A DNA stretch of 64,000 bases, taken from the NCBI RefSeq assembly GCF_900465315.1, contig NZ_UBIX01000004.1; one strand, written 5' to 3'. The notes below the pieces were generated by a model that saw only the letters and a list, made by a program, of their open reading frames with translations, did not search any database and had not been told where the DNA came from. Source of the DNA: Asaia bogorensis_B (lineage in GTDB: Bacteria > Pseudomonadota > Alphaproteobacteria > Acetobacterales > Acetobacteraceae). The position numbers and the translations under genes were made by a program. The number at the start of each line of letters is the position of its first letter. Position 1 is the stretch's first letter. Shown piece by piece: positions 1 to 8,346 of this stretch.

Positions 1-334
1 GCGGTGGCGGCGCCGGAATGATGAGCGGGCCGTCAGCCACGGCAAGATGCTGGCTGAGATTGCGCTGGAGCGTCAGCTTGTCCGTAAGGGCCTGTCGGGC
101 AGAGGCGCTGGGCAGATCGACCTGGGTGGTCGGTGTCAGCCCGACATGGGGGTAGTTGCCATGAGCCCCCGGTGAAGGGGGGCGCTGCTTGGCAATCTCG
201 CCGCCCTGGTACTGATGATACCAGTTACCGACCGTATCGACGGCGTCTCTGTGACCGCAGGCGGCCAGGGGCATCGTGAGCGACGCCATGCCTGTCATGA
301 CAAGGCCTTTGTGCAGCCAGCCTGTTTTCTGCAT
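1..334 (-). CDS. Putative lipoprotein, 3' part cut by window edge
   Basis: The reading frame starts at the ATG complementary to 332-334 and stays open to the window edge, so only the first 111 codons are visible. Residues 1-26 form a signal peptide that ends in a lipobox, LAAC, followed by Gly. A signal peptidase II substrate anchored in the envelope is therefore likely. The mature part carries GGEIAKQRPPSPG and then NYPHVGLTPT. I recall similar wording in the N-terminal part of alphaproteobacterial OmpA-like or hypothetical lipoproteins, but that is memory and not a search. The visible part ends in a proline-rich stretch. The gene is divergent from clpP. The product name stays open because the C-terminal domain is outside the window. 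Confidence 0.72.
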   Translation of the reverse strand, partial: MQKTGWLHKGLVMTGMASLTMPLAACGHRDAVDTVGNWYHQYQGGEIAKQRPPSPGAHGNYPHVGLTPTTQVDLPSASARQALTDKLTLQRNLSQHLAVADGPLIIPAPPP

Positions 335-518
335 TTCTTCCCAACGACCTTATGAGTTTCTTGTCCGGTATCACCGCGCTCACGACACCCTAACCGTTCC
401 CGCCCCTCGTGGCGAGATGCCTGATCCCGAGCAAAAATCGGCGGGGCTCTTGTGAGGGCCGCCTATCAAGCGCAACATAGAAGGGATGAACAGGCTGTAT
501 GGACATAGGAACACCATA

Positions 519-1187
519 ATGCGTGGCACGACGCCTCAGGACATCTTCCGTATCGCACCACGTCTCGACGATGAAGATCCCGATACACAGACCCCCGACT
601 CTCCCGAGACCAAGGAGCCCGCAGAAAAGGCCCCCGGTACCGAAATCGAGGGCAAGCTGTTCGAGCAGCGCAAGGTGCTGATCTTTGGCGGCATCAACGA
701 CAAGGTGGCCCGTGATGTCACAGGTCGTCTGCTTGCACTGGCCGGAGCTTCGGACAAGCCGATCGATATCTACGTCAATTCACCGGGTGGCCATGTCGAG
801 AGTGGTGACACCATTCATGACATGATCCGCTTTGTGGACTCCATCGCTCCCGTGAACATGATCGGCACGGGCTGGGTGGCATCGGCTGGCGCGCTGATTT
901 TTGCCGCAGGTCGTCCCGAGCGTCGTCTGTGTCTGCCCAACACGCGCTTCCTGCTGCATCAGCCGATGGGCGGCGTTCGTGGCCCAGCAACCGATATCGA
1001 CATCGAGGCCCGCGAAATCATCAAGATGCGCGAGCGCCTGAATCGACTGTTTGCTCGTGAAACCGGTCAGTCCTACGAGAAGATCGCCAAGGACACGGAT
1101 CGCAATCACTGGATGTCGGCAGAAGAGGCCATTGCGTATGGTCTCGTCTCGCGCGTCATCAACAAAATGAGCGATATCAAGGAATAA
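519..1187 (+). CDS. clpP: ClpP-family serine protease subunit (second alphaproteobacterial ClpP type)
   Basis: This is a proteolytic subunit of the Clp protease type, a cytoplasmic barrel that works with an AAA+ unfoldase. With the start at 519 the catalytic triad is Ser122 (GWVASAGAL), His147 (FLLHQPMGG) and Asp192 (KDTDRN). The C-terminal EEAIAYGLVSRVI is typical of the family. An acidic tail of about 40 residues precedes the fold at KVLIFGGI. I chose 519 because AGGA at 507-510 lies 8 bases upstream. An in-frame ATG at 486 would add 11 residues, but its purine run sits directly against the codon. The GWVASAG version instead of GMAASMG fits the second ClpP paralogue common in Alphaproteobacteria, whose partner and substrates are less clear. 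The stop lies 18 bases before the first ferritin-like gene. Confidence 0.88.
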   Translation: MRGTTPQDIFRIAPRLDDEDPDTQTPDSPETKEPAEKAPGTEIEGKLFEQRKVLIFGGINDKVARDVTGRLLALAGASDKPIDIYVNSPGGHVESGDTIHDMIRFVDSIAPVNMIGTGWVASAGALIFAAGRPERRLCLPNTRFLLHQPMGGVRGPATDIDIEAREIIKMRERLNRLFARETGQSYEKIAKDTDRNHWMSAEEAIAYGLVSRVINKMSDIKE

Positions 1188-1205
1188 GAAGAGGAAGTCT
1201 CTCTC

Positions 1206-2213
1206 ATGTCACGTCTTGAACAACTCTACAGCCATCTTCCCGATGCGCCGTCAGACAAGACCCTGGCCAAGGCCGATTTCGAAGCCCGTCACTGGAGCAG
1301 CGCCATTCCAGGCCCGCTCAAGCCGGGCACCGAGGAACACAAGCGCGCCGTGGCCGACATGTTCAGGGAGACTTTCAACCCTTACAAGCCTTCGGTCATC
1401 GAGTGGCCCAAGCTCGACCCGCAGACCCTGCATCGCATCACCTCCCTGCCGATCTGGGATATCGCTGTGCAGACCGAAGGCAAGGCACGCCTGCGCATGG
1501 CGGCCTATGCCGACATGATCGATGATCCCGACATGAAAGACGCCCTGCGTCGCAATGCCTGGGAGGAGAACCGCCACAAGGAGGTGCTCTCCAAGCTTGT
1601 TGAAGCCTACAACATCCCGATGGCCCCCGAGCCGCCCTATATCGAGCCGAAAGACACCGAGTGGGCGTATCTGGTGACCGGTTTCTCGGAATGTGTGGAC
1701 AGCTTCTTTGCCTTCGGTCTGTTTGCCCTTGCCGAGCGTGCCGGTCTGTTCCCCATGGAACTGATCGAGACGTTCGAGCCTGTGATGCAGGAAGAGTGCC
1801 GTCATATCCTGCTTTTTGCCAATTGGCTGGCCTGGCATCGCGCCACCATGCCGTGGTGGAAGCGCCCTGTTTTTGAAGCGCGTGTTCTGGGTGTCTGGGC
1901 GTTCCTCGCCTATGAGCGCATGGATCTGGCCCGATCGATCGATGCTGAGGGCAACGAGCACACGCAGGACAACAATTTCACCGTGACCGGCGCCAAGGAC
2001 ATGACGGACATGGACATCAAGGTGCCAGAGCTGATGCAGCTCTGCCTTGATGAAAATGACCGCCGCTTCTCCGGTTACGACCACCGTCTGCTGCGTCCCA
2101 CTACGACACCGACACTCGTCAAGACCGGGCTGGCTGCCTATCGTCTGTGGGGAAAAGCATCGGGGGCCGTACGCGCCCGCCTCGGGCATAAGGAGCAGCA
2201 CGCGCCTGCATGA
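1206..2213 (+). CDS. Ferritin-like di-iron protein, first of a tandem pair
   Basis: This 335-residue soluble protein has the ligand set of a di-iron four-helix bundle: Glu91, Glu121 with His124 (EENRH), Glu162 (SECVDSFF), and Glu197 with His200 (EECRH). That is the E...ExxH...E...ExxH pattern of ferritin-like oxidases and oxygenases. The ligand spacings (30, 41 and 35 residues) are identical in the next gene, so the two are paralogues. The stop overlaps the start of the second gene (ATGA at 2210), which suggests translational coupling. No signal peptide is visible, so a cytoplasmic site is inferred. The substrate is unknown. The family includes hydroxylases, desaturases and oxygen sensors, and I cannot choose among them from sequence alone. 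Confidence 0.8.
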   Translation: MSRLEQLYSHLPDAPSDKTLAKADFEARHWSSAIPGPLKPGTEEHKRAVADMFRETFNPYKPSVIEWPKLDPQTLHRITSLPIWDIAVQTEGKARLRMAAYADMIDDPDMKDALRRNAWEENRHKEVLSKLVEAYNIPMAPEPPYIEPKDTEWAYLVTGFSECVDSFFAFGLFALAERAGLFPMELIETFEPVMQEECRHILLFANWLAWHRATMPWWKRPVFEARVLGVWAFLAYERMDLARSIDAEGNEHTQDNNFTVTGAKDMTDMDIKVPELMQLCLDENDRRFSGYDHRLLRPTTTPTLVKTGLAAYRLWGKASGAVRARLGHKEQHAPA

Positions 2214-3061
2214 GTGTGATTGAGCCGGGGTCAGAAGCCCATAAGCATTATTTCTGTCAGCAGTTTATCGATACGCATCAGGTTTTCGACCCGGAAACCC
2301 TGCCGTGGCCCGAGTTGACAGAGGAGGAACTGACCCGGCTCCGCGCCGTACCGTTCTGGCAGGAGGTGTATCACACCGAACGCCGGGCCGGCGCAATTGT
2401 CGATGCCTTCACTCCCCAGATCATCGATCCCGAGGTCAAGGAGGCGGTACGGCTTCAGGGCTATGAAGAGGCCCGCCACGCCGATCTGATCCGCGTCATG
2501 ATCGAACGATACGGTCTGGACGCGCGCAAGCAGCCGCTTGAGACATTCCCTGCCGATCTCGAAACAGCCTTCATCGATTTTGGCTTTGGCGAGTGCCTTG
2601 ACGCTTTTCTGGGTTTCGGGGCTTTCAAAAGCGCCCGTCAATCACAGTTTCTGCCCGAAAAGATGTTCGAGATTTTCGACATCCTGATGTTCGAGGAAAC
2701 GCGGCATATCGTTTTCTTCATCAATTATATGGCGTGGCGAGAAAAGCGCCGTGGTCTTGGCCGTGCGAGGCGTTCCGTCAAATCGCTGCGTTTCTACATA
2801 CGCGCGCTGAGCCGACTGCTTGGGATGGTGAAACGCGGGCAGGAGCCTAATGACGGGCGGGATTTCGCGGTGACCCAGACCAATCTCTTTCTCGATGGTT
2901 TCTCGTTCCGGGGTTTTGTCGAGGATTGCTATCGCGAGAACGCGCGACGCATGACAGCCTTTGATCCTGGCCTGATGCAGCCCCGGCTATTGCCCGGCAT
3001 TGCTGATATGGCTCTGCGCGGACTGCGTTTGTGGGACAAGGGGCGACGGCTTAAAGGTTGA
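2210..3061 (+). CDS. Ferritin-like di-iron protein, second of a tandem pair
   Basis: This 283-residue protein repeats the di-iron ligand set of its neighbour: Glu57, Glu87 with His90 (EEARH), Glu128 (GECLDAFLGFG), and Glu163 with His166 (EETRH). It is shorter mainly at the N-terminus. The segment around residues 170-220 is basic (KRRGLGRARR), which could help it touch membrane or nucleic acid, but that is speculation. The start overlaps the previous stop by four bases, so the pair is probably made in comparable amounts and may form a heterodimer. No partner reductase or ferredoxin lies next to it. Function is unassigned. Confidence 0.78.
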   Translation: MSVIEPGSEAHKHYFCQQFIDTHQVFDPETLPWPELTEEELTRLRAVPFWQEVYHTERRAGAIVDAFTPQIIDPEVKEAVRLQGYEEARHADLIRVMIERYGLDARKQPLETFPADLETAFIDFGFGECLDAFLGFGAFKSARQSQFLPEKMFEIFDILMFEETRHIVFFINYMAWREKRRGLGRARRSVKSLRFYIRALSRLLGMVKRGQEPNDGRDFAVTQTNLFLDGFSFRGFVEDCYRENARRMTAFDPGLMQPRLLPGIADMALRGLRLWDKGRRLKG

Positions 3062-3361
3062 TGGCGATTTCTAGTCTGCCGCGCGTCAGAGAAAGGTTTT
3101 GTCCTATCTTCTGCTCAGGGGCAATCGTTCTTTGAAGCCCCGACTGGCCAGACTGAGAAACGCGGTGTGTCGCCATCTTGATGAATGGGGGCTGGGTTTG
3201 CGGAGGTACGGCGTCCCGATGTAAGGCTTCGCCCTATCTCGCCCAATGACAATCACCCCCTGAATATCTGATTGAGCGAGTCAGGAATCCCGGTGGATTG
3301 CTGCTGGCCGCACACAAGACAAACCCGTGCATGCATGAAGCCAGCAGCAAAAAATCGTGCC
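3062..3361. other. Noncoding gap with a perfect 9-bp inverted repeat
   Basis: No convincing gene is seen in these 300 bases between a plus-strand and a minus-strand gene end. A perfect 9-bp inverted repeat (GCTGCTGGC at 3300-3308, GCCAGCAGC at 3340-3348) has a 31-base loop containing TGCATGCATG. It lies 14 bases beyond the minus-strand dehydrogenase stop. The A6 run flanking it is on the wrong side for a minus-strand intrinsic terminator, so its role is unclear. Confidence 0.45.
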
Positions 3362-4423
3362 TTATGCCTTGGCTCCGATCAGATCGAGAAGGCGCTCCGT
3401 ATCCGGGTCAACCGGGATGCCAAGGTCTGAACGGAGATCGGCTTCTTCCCACTCCTTGTCCCCCGGTGCACAGACCGGCACCCCCGGCTCTGCTGCGGGT
3501 GAGGCCCGTAGAAGGTCGAGATAGTCCCTCATTCCTGCTTCAAAGGCGTCTTGTCCGATGAAGCGCTTCGGGTCGAAAGCCACCATGACATGACCGACGT
3601 TTTGCGGCTTGTGGCCTTCCTGGGCCGCAGCCGTCGAGGTCATGATGGGATCAGGGTCCGCTCCCGACAGAACGGCTGAAAGGATTGTGACCATACCCGC
3701 CAGAGCCGCGCCCTTATGGCCATAGGCCATGCCCCCCAAAGGTTGCAGGAACCGCGCCTGATTGGCGTCCAGTGTGGGGTGCCCCTCTTCATTCAGGGCG
3801 ACCTCCGGTGGCAGGGGCAGGCCGAGGCTGCGATAAAGCTTCACCCGGTTGAAGGGAATGGACGATGTTGCCATGTCGAGCAGCCAGGGACGCCTGTCCC
3901 GCACGGGGGCCGCCATGGCGATGGGATTTGTGCCGTGGAACGGTGCCCGTCCGCCGGAGAGTGCCACAGCAGGATCGGAATTGCTCAGGACGAGCGACAC
4001 AAAACCCTGCTCGGCAGCTGCCAGCGCGTAGGCTCCGCCAGCGCCATAATGGGTGGAGTGATGTACGGTGACGGCCCCAATGCCCGCGTGGCGTGCCAGC
4101 GTGATCGCCTCATCCATAGCTTCATAGGATGCAGCATGGGCAAGTCCGAAATCGGCGTCCAGACGGCCGGTTGCCGGTGCTGTCTGTATAAAGGTGCGTT
4201 GTGGCTGTGTGTTGACGCCCCCTCTTTTCAGCATGTCGACATAGTAGCCGATCAGTCGTACGCCGTGACTGTCTGTCCCAAGGCGTGAGGCATGCATCAT
4301 GGCGCGCACGGTCTGGGAAGCATCCTCCGGCCGTGCACCGGCAGCGACGAGTTTTGCCTGACAGGCTTCGGCCAGACGAGGGGCCGGATAACGATTGGCA
4401 GTGTCCATGAGATCCCGTTTCAT
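3362..4423 (-). CDS. Ldh2-family NAD(P)-dependent 2-hydroxyacid dehydrogenase (malate/L-lactate type)
   Basis: The 353-residue protein belongs to the malate/L-lactate dehydrogenase family that lacks a classical Rossmann fold. Diagnostic stretches are SRLGTDSHGVRL near residue 53, HHSTHYGAGG with the likely catalytic histidine at about 125, GTNPIAMAAP, and AYGHKGAALA. Members oxidise or reduce 2-hydroxy or 2-keto acids such as malate, sulfolactate or ureidoglycolate, so the exact substrate cannot be read here. The start overlaps the stop of the upstream symporter gene (ATGA at 4420-4423), which fixes the start and implies one transcript. With a symporter and a TonB receptor upstream and a GntR regulator divergent, it probably oxidises the acid that this cluster imports. 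Confidence 0.85.
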   Translation of the reverse strand: MKRDLMDTANRYPAPRLAEACQAKLVAAGARPEDASQTVRAMMHASRLGTDSHGVRLIGYYVDMLKRGGVNTQPQRTFIQTAPATGRLDADFGLAHAASYEAMDEAITLARHAGIGAVTVHHSTHYGAGGAYALAAAEQGFVSLVLSNSDPAVALSGGRAPFHGTNPIAMAAPVRDRRPWLLDMATSSIPFNRVKLYRSLGLPLPPEVALNEEGHPTLDANQARFLQPLGGMAYGHKGAALAGMVTILSAVLSGADPDPIMTSTAAAQEGHKPQNVGHVMVAFDPKRFIGQDAFEAGMRDYLDLLRASPAAEPGVPVCAPGDKEWEEADLRSDLGIPVDPDTERLLDLIGAKA

Positions 4424-5709
4424 CGGTTATGTGTGCCGAGCATCTTGTGTGCCCGTTCGCGGTCCAGCGCGCCCTGCCATGCTGCAAGAACAACCGGCGC
4501 AACGCAATTGCCTGCAAGATTGCCTACCGCCCGGGCAATACCGCTAAACCAGTCGACGGCAATCAGCAGGACAAGACTCGAAAGCGGGATGGATGGTGCG
4601 GCGGCAAGGGTTGCCGCCAGCACGACGATGGCAATTCCCGGCACGCCATGTGCACCCTTCGATGTGATGAGGGCCGTAGCCAGCATTGATAGAATCTGTG
4701 TGAGCGTGAGAGGCGTGTGGGTGACTTCGGCCAGAAAGACCACCGCAAAACCAAGATAGATCGACAGGGCATCAAGGTTGAGAGAATAGCCTGCCGGAAC
4801 GACAAGCCCCACCACCTGTCGGGAAATGCCCATGGCTTCAAGCTTGGTCATGATGCTGGGCAGCACAGAATCCGAGCTTGTCGTGGCGGTGACGATCAGG
4901 ATTTCCTCACGGAAATAACGCGCAAAATGCAGAGGGTTGATTTTGCAAAAAGCCAGCAGCCCACCCAGGATGAAGATGATGAAGAAAGCGATGGCGGTGA
5001 AGTAGAGGATGACGAACACCGCCAGGTGATCGATGGCATCAAGCCCGTATTCCGCCACCGTCATCGCCACAGCGCCAAACACCCCAAGCGGCGCTGTCAT
5101 GATGATCACACGCATCATGCGTGAGAAGAGTGAGGAGAAACTCTCGATCAGGCGCGTCACCGGAGCCCCTGCTTCGCCAAGTCGCGACAGGCAGCAGCCA
5201 AGTAGTACGGCGAAAAACAGGATCTGAAGAATATTGCCTTCAGCAAAAGCGGCCACAGGGGAGCGGGGAATGAGGTTGAGAATGAACCCCGTTATGCCCT
5301 GACCGTGCAACGCATGGGCATTGGCGGCATAGCTGGCAACGGCGTGCGCATCTTCGGGGCTGGGCGTGTAGCTCATGCCACGCCCCGGATGGAGCAGGAG
5401 TGCCGCCCCGACCGAAAGCAGCAGAACCAGTGTGGTCATGGCCTCGAAATAGATGAGCGCCCGGCTGCCGAGTTTCCCCACGGCGCCCAGAGAGCCAGCG
5501 CCGGTGATGCCGCTCACGACAATGCAGAACAGAAGCGGCCCGACAATCATCAGGATAAGACGCAGGAAGAGATCGGTCAGCCACCGGCATTGATGGGCGA
5601 GCTGGGGCCCAAACAGACCGAGCGCTATGCCAGCCAGCGTGGCGATAATGACCTGAACGAAGATACCGGGGCGATAACGGGCGGATCGTTTCAGGTCATG
5701 GGTGCTCAA
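4420..5709 (-). CDS. Dicarboxylate/amino acid:cation symporter (DAACS, DctA/GltP type)
   Basis: This 429-residue inner-membrane carrier is hydrophobic throughout. It contains the serine-rich hairpin TTSSDSVLP at 276-284 and PAGYSLNLD at 305-313, the counterparts of the family's SSSSATLP and PTGYSFNLDG signatures. DAACS proteins couple uptake of C4-dicarboxylates, glutamate or similar acids to H+ or Na+. The Ala in PAG and the Ser-Asp in the hairpin differ from textbook DctA, so the substrate may not be succinate. The gene lies 65 bases after the TonB receptor and overlaps the dehydrogenase gene, forming the inner-membrane step of a proposed uptake route. Confidence 0.88.
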   Translation of the reverse strand: MSTHDLKRSARYRPGIFVQVIIATLAGIALGLFGPQLAHQCRWLTDLFLRLILMIVGPLLFCIVVSGITGAGSLGAVGKLGSRALIYFEAMTTLVLLLSVGAALLLHPGRGMSYTPSPEDAHAVASYAANAHALHGQGITGFILNLIPRSPVAAFAEGNILQILFFAVLLGCCLSRLGEAGAPVTRLIESFSSLFSRMMRVIIMTAPLGVFGAVAMTVAEYGLDAIDHLAVFVILYFTAIAFFIIFILGGLLAFCKINPLHFARYFREEILIVTATTSSDSVLPSIMTKLEAMGISRQVVGLVVPAGYSLNLDALSIYLGFAVVFLAEVTHTPLTLTQILSMLATALITSKGAHGVPGIAIVVLAATLAAAPSIPLSSLVLLIAVDWFSGIARAVGNLAGNCVAPVVLAAWQGALDRERAHKMLGTHNR

Positions 5710-5774
5710 ATCGGCTCTCCGGTCGGGTGGGGTGGAGCAGAGTGCCCCACCTCAGGGGTGGTCGTATCGTGCGA

Positions 5775-8144
5775 TCAATAGGTTACGTTGATCTTCGCAC
5801 CGACGAAACGGGGCAGGCCGGGAATGACGCCATAGAAAGTCGCCTGCGTACCGCCTGACAGCCAGTAGCGCCGGTCGGCCAGATTCTGCCCATAAACAGT
5901 GAGCGACCAGTGTTGCTTGGGCGCCGCAAAGGTCAGGAAGGAGTTGAGCAGGAAATAGGCCGGTGCACGATAGATGCCGCCATCGCCAATATGCTGCGGC
6001 TGTGTCTGGGCGCCACGATAGTTGTAATCGACGTCGAAACTCATGCGATAATCGGCAAATACGTTCCAGCTATACACGGCAGCGCCGGACAGGGTGAGAT
6101 TGGCAAGCCCCATATTGTAGCCATTGTAGTTGGTATAGACGGGCGACCAGACACCGGTAGAAGCAAATTGTGCCGTGGTGGCGCTGCGATTCAGGCTCTG
6201 GAACTGGGTGTACACACCATTCTGGTACCCAAAATTCTGGGTGAGCACGAGCCCGTGAAACGGATGGGCCTCCATGTCGAATTCGGCACCGTAGATATAG
6301 GAGCGCGGGGCGTTTACATAGCCACCCAGCACGCCGTAGGGGGGCACCAGGATACTGCCAAGGATCTGCTGGTCGCGGTAATCATAATAGAACCCGGCCG
6401 CATTGAAGCGCAGGCGGCGGTTGAACAGCATGGATTTGAAGCCGCCCTCATAGGTGAGTACGGATTCAGGCTTGAAGGGGCGAAGCTGGTTGGCGTTCTG
6501 GGTGATATTGGCCGAGAAGCCGCCGGGCTTGAACCCCTTGGAGAAGATGGCATAGCCCATGATATTGGGCGTAACCTGATACTGCGCCCCGACACGGCCA
6601 CCGAACTGGTTGGTGAGTGCGCCCGAATTACCGAAATTGGTTTGCGAGGTGGCGAGTCCGGTATTCAGATTGACGTTGGTGCTCGTCAGATTGAGCATCT
6701 GGCGGTCGTCGGAATCGTGGTTGATCGCGCCGATCAGCGTGAGCTTGGGCAGGATGCGGTAGCTAAGCTGCACGTACTGGTTGAAGTTCTGCTGGTTCTG
6801 ACGATAGGACGTCTCGTTCAGCGGCGTGGTGCCGGGACGATCGGAGCTGTCGTACCAGAAGCTCTGTGCCATGCGCGAGCGGCTGTAATACAGACCGGTT
6901 TCCCAGTGGAAGCGTGCTTTCGGGTCACGCGATTCCAGCTTTACTTCCTGCGAAAACACGTTGGTCTGGTTGTTGCGGAACATGTTGCCATAGGATTTGA
7001 CCGAGTTGGTCTGGTTCGTCAGCTCATGCTCGTCAACCATCTCATAGGCGCTTTGTGACCACAGACGTGCCCAGTTGAATTCCTTGGTGTAGCGCACATT
7101 CGCGCCCCAGAATAGATTATCCTCACGCGGCTTCGTATTGTTTGGGTTGATGCCAATGATCTTGGCAAAACGCGGGTCGAGACCCCATGCCGTCTGGTAG
7201 ATATCCCCCGTGATGGGCACACCGTAGGAATTATAGAGATTGTGACCTGAGGAGGATTCCGACTGGTCGGTTGTCCAGTGGCCCCCGATATCAAGGCGCG
7301 AGGTCTCGTCAATCTTCCAGCGCAGTTTGCCACGCAGCGCGCCGATATTGCTATTGCCGTACCCTGTGCCCTGCGCATTGTGCTGAAAGCCGCCACCCGT
7401 GAGGGACTGCCCGGCAATGCGATAGGACACGCTTTTTGACAGTGGCCCCGAAACGAAGCCCTCGACGCGATTGCGCCCGTAGCTGGCGATATCCTCCGTC
7501 AGGCCCGCATGGAATTGCTGCGTAGGATCGCCCGTGTGGAAGTTGATCTCGCCGCCGGTGGTGGGCTGACCATGCGTGAAGCCTGAGGCACCAGGGGCGA
7601 CGGACACATCATCCATATCGAACAGGATACCCGTGGTCATGATGCTGACCGGATAGGCGATGCCATCGACATAGGGCATGACCGATGGGGTGTTATTCTG
7701 GGTAAAATCCATCAGCCCCACGCCACGCAGGGCGAAATTGAGGGCGGCGCTGCCAAAGCTCGGCTGGATGGTCAGGTTGGGTGCCACGCGCACGATATCT
7801 GTCAGCTGCCGAACGTTCCGGTTCTGCAATTCCTGACGGGACAGAACGGTTTCGGAATGAGCATCATGCTGGCCTGCACTGGTCACGCCGCGCCGCGCCG
7901 AGACATGCACGGTTTCACTGCTACCCGCGAGGGATGACGGGCGACGGGCACCCGCCTGACGATGCACATTTGCCTTGCTGGACTTGCTGTGCAGCGCCGG
8001 TTTTGCGCTCTGGCCGGCGGCGTTGGCCGGGCTGATCCAGGCTGTCGCGCCCATCAAGAGGGGACATGCTGCAAACGTCGTGACGAGAAGCGCGGCACGA
8101 CACGAGAAGGGGCGGGCAGGGCGTGATGTCGCAAGGGGTGGCAT
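5775..8144 (-). CDS. TonB-dependent outer-membrane receptor, probably for an organic acid or its metal complex
   Basis: The 789-residue protein starts with a signal peptide (cleavage near SPANAAGQ, about residue 43). A plug domain follows: SETVLSRQELQNRNVRQLTD, APNLTIQPSF, LRGVGLMDF and a YVDGIAYP strand. The rest is an aromatic-rich 22-strand barrel ending in PRFVGAKINVTY, with a terminal aromatic residue as expected. No STN domain is present, so direct transcriptional signalling through an anti-sigma factor is unlikely. It is the first gene of the minus-strand group and diverges from the GntR regulator across a 202-base region with palindromes. By context it may bring in the acid used by the downstream symporter and dehydrogenase. 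An iron-siderophore role is the main alternative. Confidence 0.88.
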   Translation of the reverse strand: MPPLATSRPARPFSCRAALLVTTFAACPLLMGATAWISPANAAGQSAKPALHSKSSKANVHRQAGARRPSSLAGSSETVHVSARRGVTSAGQHDAHSETVLSRQELQNRNVRQLTDIVRVAPNLTIQPSFGSAALNFALRGVGLMDFTQNNTPSVMPYVDGIAYPVSIMTTGILFDMDDVSVAPGASGFTHGQPTTGGEINFHTGDPTQQFHAGLTEDIASYGRNRVEGFVSGPLSKSVSYRIAGQSLTGGGFQHNAQGTGYGNSNIGALRGKLRWKIDETSRLDIGGHWTTDQSESSSGHNLYNSYGVPITGDIYQTAWGLDPRFAKIIGINPNNTKPREDNLFWGANVRYTKEFNWARLWSQSAYEMVDEHELTNQTNSVKSYGNMFRNNQTNVFSQEVKLESRDPKARFHWETGLYYSRSRMAQSFWYDSSDRPGTTPLNETSYRQNQQNFNQYVQLSYRILPKLTLIGAINHDSDDRQMLNLTSTNVNLNTGLATSQTNFGNSGALTNQFGGRVGAQYQVTPNIMGYAIFSKGFKPGGFSANITQNANQLRPFKPESVLTYEGGFKSMLFNRRLRFNAAGFYYDYRDQQILGSILVPPYGVLGGYVNAPRSYIYGAEFDMEAHPFHGLVLTQNFGYQNGVYTQFQSLNRSATTAQFASTGVWSPVYTNYNGYNMGLANLTLSGAAVYSWNVFADYRMSFDVDYNYRGAQTQPQHIGDGGIYRAPAYFLLNSFLTFAAPKQHWSLTVYGQNLADRRYWLSGGTQATFYGVIPGLPRFVGAKINVTY

Positions 8145-8194
8145 CTATGACTCCGGGCATCAGGATGGCAGGCAGCGGCTCGATGGGAAACTTC

Positions 8195-8224
8195 TTGTAT
8201 ACCAATTAGAATACAATTGTGTTC
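8195..8224. promoter_or_regulatory. Candidate GntR operator region (near-perfect palindrome)
   Basis: A 16-base inverted repeat at 8209-8224 (GAATACAATTGTGTTC) is symmetrical apart from one base pair. Just beside it, TTGTATACCAA at 8195-8205 holds a second short symmetrical core, GTATAC. Both lie between the divergent receptor (start 8144) and FCD regulator (start 8347). Short AT-rich palindromes of this kind are typical GntR-family operators, so binding by the neighbouring regulator is a reasonable inference. Confidence 0.5.
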
Positions 8225-8346
8225 AATTCAACTTCGGAATGAAAAAAAGAGCGGGAACCGTTTCATTTCGTATCATCACCGAGTGGATGGCGGTGACCTG
8301 CGTGCCGGTGCTTGCCCAAGTCCGGGGAGATGGGCATAAAACGGGT

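Noticed and set aside
3300..3348. Inverted repeat considered as an intrinsic terminator for the dehydrogenase operon
   Set aside because: The A/T run is on the wrong side for the minus strand, so only a structure of unknown role was recorded.
5910..7058. Open frame of 382 codons on the plus strand, opposite the TonB receptor
   Set aside because: It lies wholly inside the receptor gene and shows no family features.
7975..8346. N-terminal extension of the GntR regulator
   Set aside because: The frame is open, but it crosses the divergent receptor start and the palindromic region and has no family similarity.
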